NCBI GenBank assembly: GCA_964598885.1
Contig: CAZRES010000017.1
Span: 1 to 38,666, forward strand
Direction: 5' to 3'
DNA from: SURF-33 sp964598885
Lineage (GTDB): Bacteria > Desulfobacterota > Desulfobacteria > Desulfobacterales > Desulfosalsimonadaceae
Length of the DNA: 38,666 nt
The stretch's first letter is position 1; every line of letters starts with the position of its first letter. The notes below the pieces were generated by a model. It was not told the DNA's origin, searched no databases, and was given only the letters and a program-made list of their open reading frames with translations. Of the stretch, positions 33,010 to 38,666 are shown piece after piece. Both the position numbers and the translations under genes were made by a program.

Positions 33010-33038
33010 TTGACAAATAATTTTTCTTTATATTAAAT
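33010..33038 (+). promoter_or_regulatory. Candidate internal promoter of acsD
   Basis: TTGACA (33010-33015), a 17-bp spacer and TTAAAT (33033-33038). It would give a leader of about 205 nt with a hairpin. Confidence 0.5.
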
Positions 33039-33082
33039 AAGTCCCTTTAGATTAATATTGTATTTTATTTTGTAGAAACCGT

Positions 33083-33107
33083 CTCCGGCGAAAAATCAAT
33101 GCCGGGG
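33083..33107 (+). promoter_or_regulatory. Hairpin in the acsD leader
   Basis: Arms CTCCGGC and GCCGGGG (7 pairs with one G-U) around an 11-nt A-rich loop. No T-run follows, so not a terminator. It may stabilise or regulate the transcript. Confidence 0.4.
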
Positions 33108-33252
33108 AAAATGGCGACATCGAAGGAGAAACAGGAGGTTCATCAAAAAGCAAAAGGTCAAACAACCGCAAGCGATTCCCATGTGTTAACGGATATATCA
33201 ACATAGTTGAAAAGATTGTAACCCTGTAACCCTTAATGAGGAGGAGGCAACA

Positions 33253-34815
33253 TTGGGCTTTCAAATCGTAAAAGAAACCTATGCAGGCAACATCAAACCG
33301 ATCACCCTTGGGAAAGGCAAAAAGGCGGTGACCGTAGGGGGGCAGACCTGTTACCCGTTTTATCTGTTTGAGGGGGACATGCCCAATAAACCCAAAGTCG
33401 CCATGGAAATCTGGGACATGGAGCCCACCGGCTGGGCCGAAGCGGTTAAAAAACCGTTTGCGGACGTTCTGACTGACCCGGCAGCCTGGGCCAAGAAATG
33501 CGTGAAGGATTTCGGTGCGGACATGATCGTGCTCCAGCTTAAAAGCACCGATCCCAACGACAAGGACGCCAGCCCGGACGACGCGGTAAAAACCATCAAG
33601 AAAGTGCTTAAGGCCATTGATGTTCCTCTTCTGGTCTGGGGCACGACCAACGTACAGAAAGACGGGGAGGTCTTGAAAAAGATTTCCGAATCCTTCGAGG
33701 GTGAAAATCTGTGCCTGGGTCCCGTGGAAGAAAAAAACCACAAGGGTATCGGGGCCAGCGCCATGGGCTATGGCCATACCGTTATTTCATCATCACCCAT
33801 TGACGTAAACCTTGCCAAACAGATCAATATCCTGCTCGAAAACCTCGGCGTTCCCCAGGACCGACTGGTTATCGATCCCACCACCGGCGGTCTGGGCTAC
33901 GGACTCGAATATTCCTATTCGGTCATGGAGCGGCTTCGCATGGCGGCTCTGGCCCAGGGGGACGACAAGCTCCAGCTTCCCCTCATAAACAACCTCGCCA
34001 ATGAGATCTGGCGCTGCAAAGAAGCCAACCAAACCGTAGACGACGACCCCCTTCTGGGAGATCCCGAACGCCGGGGCATCATGATGGAAGTGGTGGGCGC
34101 CGTGAGTTACCTGATGGCCGGCTCCGATATTCTGATCATGCGGCACCCCGAAGCGGTCCGCCTGGTCAAGGCATTTATCGGCTTGATTTCAGATGGCGGC
34201 AGCGCAGCAGATGTGGCGCCCATCAAAAAACAGCTTGATGATGTGGATATCGATTTCGTCAAACTGGCTCCGACGCCGGATCTGACCATTGAAGAAGAAA
34301 AAGCCAAGAAAGCTCCGGAAAAGAAAACCGAAGCAAAACCGGCGCCGAAAAAGGAGGCCGCTGCCAAGCCGCCACCCAAGGCTGAGCCCAAAACCGAGCC
34401 CGCACCCAAGGCTGAACCGATGAAGGCGGAAGCCCCCGCTGAAAAACCAGCGCCTGCCGTTGACACCGAAGCCGAGGCCAGGGCAAAAGCCGACGCCGAG
34501 GCCAAAACAAAAGCAGAGGAGGAGGCCAAGGCCAAAGCAGATGCGGAGGCCAAAGCCAAGGCCGACGCCGAAGCCAAAGCCAGGACGGAAGCCGAAGCCA
34601 AGGCCAAAGCCGAGGCTGACGCAAGAGCCAAGGCGGAAGCCGAAGAGCAGGCGATACGGGAGAAAAGGGAGCGGGAACGCGAGGAGCTGGCGGCCAGACG
34701 CAGCGCGACCCAGGCAGAGGGGCCGGTATCCATGAACCCCGCGGACCAGCAGAAAACCGAACTCGATAAGATCATTGAACGACTCGACAGAATTCACAAG
34801 CGGGTCTCATTGTAA
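33253..34815 (+). CDS. acsD: CODH/ACS corrinoid Fe-S protein small subunit, with a long TolA-like C-terminal extension
   Basis: 520 residues with a TTG start and GAGGAGG at the right distance. Residues 1-340 are the AcsD/CdhD core, a TIM barrel (VGGQTCYPFYLFEGDMPNKPKVAMEIWDMEP, LGPVEEKNHKGIGASAMGYGH, LVIDPTTGGLGYGLEYSYSVMERLRM, DILIMRHPEAVRLVKAFI). With the large subunit (AcsC) it carries the corrinoid methyl group to ACS. The usual length is about 310-330 residues; here about 175 extra residues follow. These comprise a Pro/Lys/Ala-rich part (about 345-400), an AEAKAKAD-type repeat predicted as a single long helix (about 405-470), then an amphipathic end (TELDKIIERLDRIHKRVSL). No acsC is seen within the window. 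Confidence 0.93.
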   Translation: MGFQIVKETYAGNIKPITLGKGKKAVTVGGQTCYPFYLFEGDMPNKPKVAMEIWDMEPTGWAEAVKKPFADVLTDPAAWAKKCVKDFGADMIVLQLKSTDPNDKDASPDDAVKTIKKVLKAIDVPLLVWGTTNVQKDGEVLKKISESFEGENLCLGPVEEKNHKGIGASAMGYGHTVISSSPIDVNLAKQINILLENLGVPQDRLVIDPTTGGLGYGLEYSYSVMERLRMAALAQGDDKLQLPLINNLANEIWRCKEANQTVDDDPLLGDPERRGIMMEVVGAVSYLMAGSDILIMRHPEAVRLVKAFIGLISDGGSAADVAPIKKQLDDVDIDFVKLAPTPDLTIEEEKAKKAPEKKTEAKPAPKKEAAAKPPPKAEPKTEPAPKAEPMKAEAPAEKPAPAVDTEAEARAKADAEAKTKAEEEAKAKADAEAKAKADAEAKARTEAEAKAKAEADARAKAEAEEQAIREKREREREELAARRSATQAEGPVSMNPADQQKTELDKIIERLDRIHKRVSL

Positions 34816-34913
34816 TTTATAAAATTACGGTCTGGTCAAGATTAAGGTAATGGCTCGCAGCCAGCCGGGTTGTTCGCCGTTGCCCAACAAAATAATATGA
34901 GGAGGAACCTCTG

Positions 34914-36938
34914 ATGGCAGAAGAAAAAGTTGAAAAAGCAGAAAAAGTGAAACTAGCGGATCCGATAAAATCGTCCATCGATCCGGCAACCCAACAGATG
35001 ATTGCCCGGGCACAGGAACTCGGCATTGATACGATCTGGGACCGTGCGGAATCCATGAAGCCCTGTGCCATCGGCATGCAGGGAATCTGCTGTAAAAACT
35101 GCGCCATGGGTCCCTGCCGCCTGCCCCTTCCCAAAGGCGGCATTCAAGGCGAGGACACCCGCAAGGGGCTGTGCGGAGCAACTGCCAATACCATTGCGGC
35201 CCGTAACTTTATCCGCATGATCGCCGGCGGAGCGGCGGCCCATTCGGATCATGGCCGCAGCGTCGCAGAAGTGTTCCGGGCCGTGGCCCGCAAGGAAAGC
35301 CATGACTACCAGATCAAGGATCCCATCAAGCTGCTGGCCGTGGCCGAAGCATTGGGCGTGGCCACCACCGTGGAAGTCGATGGCGAGAAAAAAGACCGCG
35401 ACATGGATGAAATCGCCCTGGAAACCGCGGAAACCGCGTTTGCGGAATGGGGCAAGCCCGAGGGCGAAGTGCTTTATCTGAAACGCGCGCCCCAGGCATT
35501 GTATGAAAAATGGAAAAAAGCCGGGGTCCGGCCCCGAAACATTGACCGGGAGATCGTTGAGATCATGCACCGGACCCATATGGGTGTGGACCAGGATTAT
35601 AAAAATCTCATCAAGCAGGGCGCCCGGGCGGCTCTGGCTGACGGGTGGGGCGGCTCCATGCTGGCCACCGATCTTCAGGACATTTTGTTCGGTACGCCGT
35701 ATCCGGTGCAGTCTGAAGCCAACCTGGGCATTATGAAAGAAGATCATGTCAATATTATCGTGCATGGCCATGAGCCGGTTCTGTCGGAGATGATCGTGGC
35801 CGCGTCCCAGTCCCAGGAAATGATTGATTACGCCAAATCAAAGGGCGCCAAAGGCATTCAGCTGGGCGGCATCTGCTGCACGGCCAATGAAATTCTCCAG
35901 CGCCACGGCGTCCCGCCGGCGGGCACTTTCCTGCAGCAGGAGCTGGCCATCATCACCGGGGCCTGCGATGCCATGGTGGTCGATATTCAGTGCATTTTCC
36001 AGAATCTGGCCAATGTGGCCAAATGCTTCCACACCAAACTGATCACCACCCACCCCATCGCCCGGATGGAGCAGAACAACGTGCTTCATATCGAATTTGA
36101 CGAGCATCATGCCATGGACGACGCCAAGCGGATCGTCAAGATGGCCATCGACAATTTCCAGAACCGCGGCGCCGAAGTCATGATTCCGAAGCAAAAAGCC
36201 ACCCAGATCGCCGGTTTCGGCGTGGAATCGATTCTTTACCACCTGGGCGGCACCTTCCGCGGCACCTATTACACCCTAAACGACAATATCATCAACGGCC
36301 GGATCCGGGGCATTGCCGGTGTTGTCGGCTGCAACAACGCCAGAACCCGTCATAATGAGGGCCATATCGCTGTTGTTAAGGAACTGATTAAAAACGACGT
36401 TATTGTTCTGACCACCGGCTGCAACGGCATTGCCTGCGCCATGGAAGGGCTTCTGACCCCCGAAGCGGCAGCGGTTCACTGCGGTCCCGGTCTGGCGGAA
36501 GTCTGCGAAACCGTGGGTATCCCGCCGGTGCTGCACCTGGGCTCCTGCGTGGATAACAGCCGGATCCTGCTGGCCGCCACCGAGGTGGTCAAAGCGGGCG
36601 GGCTGGGCAATGATATCTCCGATCTGCCGGCCGCCGGCTCCGCGCCGGAATGGATGAGTGAAAAAGCCATCAGCATCGGCCAGTATTTCGTGTCCTCCGG
36701 TGTTTATACTGTGTTTGGATATACCTTCCCCACATCCGGCGCGCCGGGATTTGAAAATTATCTGTTCCATGAAATGGAAAAGCTCTACGGCGGCATGTGG
36801 GATTTCGAGGCGGATCCCATCAAACACGCCCAGAAGATGATCGCTCATATCGATAACAAACGGAAAGCTCTGGGCATTGACAAGGCCCGAGAGCGGATCC
36901 TGATGGATATGGCGGATCGTCAGGCGTTGGAAGCCTAA
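34914..36938 (+). CDS. acsA: Anaerobic carbon monoxide dehydrogenase catalytic subunit
   Basis: 674 residues, normal length. The N-terminal B/D-cluster ligands are C51, C59, C60, C63, C68 and C87 (CAIGMQGICCKNCAMGPCR ... GLCGA). C-cluster ligands follow in HGHEP, GGICCTANE, DIQC, GCNNARTRH, TGCNGIACAM and GSCVDNSR. It interconverts CO2 and CO at a Ni-Fe-S cluster and feeds CO to the neighbouring acetyl-CoA synthase. Also called CooS. The gene is between acsD (98 nt) and acsB (59 nt) with GAGGAA before the ATG. Confidence 0.96.
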   Translation: MAEEKVEKAEKVKLADPIKSSIDPATQQMIARAQELGIDTIWDRAESMKPCAIGMQGICCKNCAMGPCRLPLPKGGIQGEDTRKGLCGATANTIAARNFIRMIAGGAAAHSDHGRSVAEVFRAVARKESHDYQIKDPIKLLAVAEALGVATTVEVDGEKKDRDMDEIALETAETAFAEWGKPEGEVLYLKRAPQALYEKWKKAGVRPRNIDREIVEIMHRTHMGVDQDYKNLIKQGARAALADGWGGSMLATDLQDILFGTPYPVQSEANLGIMKEDHVNIIVHGHEPVLSEMIVAASQSQEMIDYAKSKGAKGIQLGGICCTANEILQRHGVPPAGTFLQQELAIITGACDAMVVDIQCIFQNLANVAKCFHTKLITTHPIARMEQNNVLHIEFDEHHAMDDAKRIVKMAIDNFQNRGAEVMIPKQKATQIAGFGVESILYHLGGTFRGTYYTLNDNIINGRIRGIAGVVGCNNARTRHNEGHIAVVKELIKNDVIVLTTGCNGIACAMEGLLTPEAAAVHCGPGLAEVCETVGIPPVLHLGSCVDNSRILLAATEVVKAGGLGNDISDLPAAGSAPEWMSEKAISIGQYFVSSGVYTVFGYTFPTSGAPGFENYLFHEMEKLYGGMWDFEADPIKHAQKMIAHIDNKRKALGIDKARERILMDMADRQALEA

Positions 36939-36997
36939 TAATAGCGGATAAAATTTTTACTATATAGGAAATTAAATCCTCAACGAAGGAGGAAGGT

Positions 36998-38666
36998 ATG
37001 TCAAAATTAGTTGCATTTGCGGCCATTCAGGGAGGCTATAAAGTAGTGTCAACCGCGGAAGGGGAATATCGCAAAGCCCTGGAAACCTTTAACGCGGATA
37101 CAAAGGTGGAGTTTCCCAACACCGGGTATTACCTGCCCGTTATTTATTCCCTCACGGGCCTGAAGGTGCAGACCCTGGAAGACCTGAAAAAACCTCTGGA
37201 ATTTGCGCGCAAACTGCTGCCGCCGCATATCAAGGGAAAGCATCACCTGCCCTATCTGGGGCCTCTGCTGGATGCCGGAATGGCGGCGATTTTCGCCTAT
37301 GAAGTCATGGAAGCCCTGCGGATTGTCCGGGAACCGGATTTTTACATCTCCCAGGAAGATCCGGATATCGAGGCCGGTAAAATCTGGGTGGGTCCGGCGG
37401 ACGACATTATCCTGCGGAAGCGCGGGGTGGAGTTTGTGGACGGTTCCGCACCCGGTTTTGCGGCCATTGTGGGCGCGGCTCCGAATCCGGAAATCGCCAA
37501 GATGATCGTGGAAGACTATCAGAGACGGAATCTCTATATTTTCTGCGCGGCCCGTCACAACGGCACGTCGGTCATCGAGCAGCTTTTGGAAGCCGGGGTT
37601 CAGATCGGCTGGAACACCCGTATCGTTCCCTTTGGTCCGGACATTTCTTCGGCGGTATTTGCGCTAGGCTTTGCCAACCGGGCGGCCATGGCTTTCGGCG
37701 GGGTTCAGCCCGGCGACTATAAGAAAATCCTGCATTACAACAAGGACCGTGTTTTCGCATTTGTCAACGCCCTGGGCGATATCGGCACCGAATGGGGAGT
37801 GGCCGCGGCCGGCTGCGTCAACTGGGGTTTTCCGACCCTGGCGGACACGGATATTCCCGAAATCCTGCCCACCGGTATCTGTACTTACGAACACGTGGTG
37901 GCCAATGTGGCCCATGATGAAATGGTTCAGCGGTCCGTTGAAGTCCGGGGCCTCAAGGTTACGGTTTCCGAGATTGATATTCCGCTTTCCTTCGGTCCCG
38001 CCTATGAAGGCGAGCGCGTCCGCGGAGCGGATCTGTTCTGCCAGATGGGCGGCGGCAAGACCCAGTGCACCGAGCTGGTGAAGATGGCCGACATGAAGGA
38101 AATCGAGGATGGCCATGTGGAAGTCATCGGCAAGGATGTCTCTGATCTGAAAGAAGGCGATACTCTTCCTCTGGGCATTTATGTGCAGATCGCCGGCCGG
38201 GAGTTTCAGGCGGATTTCGAGCCCATCCTGGAGCGCCAGATCCATCATCTGGTCAACTATATCCAGGGCATCATGCATATCGGCCAGCGCGATATCTCCT
38301 GGATTCGCGTAAGCAAGGGCGCTGTCGAAAAAGGATTTACCCTCAAGGATATCGGCGTGGTGCTGCATGCCAAGATGCATCAGGATTTCGGAAAAGTTCT
38401 CGATAAGGTTCAGGTCACTCTTTATACGGACAAAAAAGATGTGGATAAGCTCACTGAGCGGGCCCGGGCCGAGTACAAGATGCGTGATGAGCGGGTGGAG
38501 AAAATGAAAGACGAAGATGTGGATATCTTTTATTCCTGCACCCTCTGCCAGTCGTTTGCGCCCAACCATGTTTGTTCCGTCAGCCCGGAGCGGACCGGTC
38601 TGTGCGGGGCGTACAACTGGATGGACTGCAAGGCGTCTTATGAAATCAATCCCACCGGCCCCAATC
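36998..38666 (+). CDS. acsB: Acetyl-CoA synthase (CODH/ACS beta subunit), C-terminus cut off by window edge
   Basis: 556 residues visible of about 730. The N-terminal CODH-contact domain is present, so it is the long bacterial form, not the shorter archaeal one. A-cluster ligands are C514, C517, C526 and C536 (YSCTLCQSFAPNHVC...GLCG), spaced as C506/C509/C518/C528 of Moorella thermoacetica. It joins CO from CODH, methyl from the corrinoid protein and CoA to acetyl-CoA, or works in the reverse direction to split acetyl-CoA in an oxidising anaerobe. AAGGAGGAAGG precedes the ATG. Confidence 0.96.
   Translation, partial: MSKLVAFAAIQGGYKVVSTAEGEYRKALETFNADTKVEFPNTGYYLPVIYSLTGLKVQTLEDLKKPLEFARKLLPPHIKGKHHLPYLGPLLDAGMAAIFAYEVMEALRIVREPDFYISQEDPDIEAGKIWVGPADDIILRKRGVEFVDGSAPGFAAIVGAAPNPEIAKMIVEDYQRRNLYIFCAARHNGTSVIEQLLEAGVQIGWNTRIVPFGPDISSAVFALGFANRAAMAFGGVQPGDYKKILHYNKDRVFAFVNALGDIGTEWGVAAAGCVNWGFPTLADTDIPEILPTGICTYEHVVANVAHDEMVQRSVEVRGLKVTVSEIDIPLSFGPAYEGERVRGADLFCQMGGGKTQCTELVKMADMKEIEDGHVEVIGKDVSDLKEGDTLPLGIYVQIAGREFQADFEPILERQIHHLVNYIQGIMHIGQRDISWIRVSKGAVEKGFTLKDIGVVLHAKMHQDFGKVLDKVQVTLYTDKKDVDKLTERARAEYKMRDERVEKMKDEDVDIFYSCTLCQSFAPNHVCSVSPERTGLCGAYNWMDCKASYEINPTGPN

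Larger units (their letters stand above)
32941..33252. other. Leader of the acsD-acsA-acsB operon
   Basis: 312 bases between acsV and acsD, AT-rich in the first half. It holds a promoter-like pair (33010-33038), a hairpin (33083-33107) and an unproven 31-35-codon reading frame (33099-33206). No riboswitch consensus was recognised. In particular there is no GCCACTG B12 box. Confidence 0.6.

Noticed and set aside
32941..33252. Cobalamin riboswitch in the acsD leader
   Set aside because: Expected from the corrinoid link but no B12-box-like consensus or matching long structure was found.
34107..34775. Low-complexity antisense frames over the acsD extension (Ala/Ser- or Gly/Phe-rich)
   Set aside because: They result from the AEAKAKAD repeat read on the other strand or in another frame; acsD is the real gene.
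1..38666. tRNA/rRNA genes, CRISPR arrays, IS elements, prophage
   Set aside because: Reading both strands gave no tRNA T-loop/anticodon pattern, no spaced direct repeats and no transposase or integrase.

Overview
The window reads as chromosome of a strictly anaerobic, GC-rich Desulfobacterota-type bacterium (sulfate reducer or close relative). This is inferred from gene content: a Wood-Ljungdahl CODH/ACS operon of bacterial type, a tungsten aldehyde:ferredoxin oxidoreductase, a 2-hydroxyacyl-CoA dehydratase/benzoyl-CoA reductase-like system, heterodisulfide-reductase-like Fe-S proteins, and an Fo gene cluster separated from F1. No rRNA, tRNA, IS element, prophage or CRISPR array was seen.

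Layout. (a) 1-5724, minus strand: an operon read as GMC-type flavoprotein with a four-cysteine insert, AOR, 2[4Fe-4S] ferredoxin, GntR/FCD regulator and acyl-CoA dehydrogenase (cut by the window edge). It has a promoter and a perfect 24-bp palindromic operator at its head. (b) 5961-11148: small genes (exported protein, cold-shock protein with a structured leader and a clear terminator, His-rich metal-binding protein), a U32 peptidase/radical SAM pair, and an AT-hook DNA-binding protein. (c) 11653-18463, plus strand: six genes for a 2-hydroxyacyl-CoA dehydratase-type enzyme (two subunits and one ATPase activator), an Hdr-like CCG protein, and a GlcD/GlcF-like flavoprotein plus Fe-S pair. (d) 18514-22670, minus strand: acyl-CoA thioesterase II, M20 peptidase, GNAT acetyltransferase and UMF1-type transporter. 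(e) 23074-27095, plus strand: an Fo-only ATP synthase cluster (AtpZ, AtpI, a, a 404-residue c-type protein, a normal c, b and b'). (f) 27258-30947: a degenerate-receiver/DUF4388/Roadblock protein, and an exported EEP-family nuclease overlapping a TVP38-type membrane protein. (g) 30982-38666, plus strand: acsV, acsD, CODH (acsA/cooS) and acsB (cut by the window edge).

The most unusual object is the c-type protein at 24418-25632. It is five c-subunit hairpins fused in tandem (about ten membrane helices). Only the first hairpin keeps the ion-binding glutamate on its second helix; the other four have glutamine at that position. A conventional single-hairpin c subunit with a two-carboxylate, Na+-type motif follows directly. 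Together they suggest a hybrid rotor ring, comparable in principle to the mixed F/V-type ring of Acetobacterium woodii but with a larger fusion that I do not know to be described.

As a whole the genes fit an anaerobe that oxidises alcohols, aldehydes and acids to acyl-CoA, runs acetyl-CoA through CODH/ACS, and conserves energy by an ion gradient, probably Na+.
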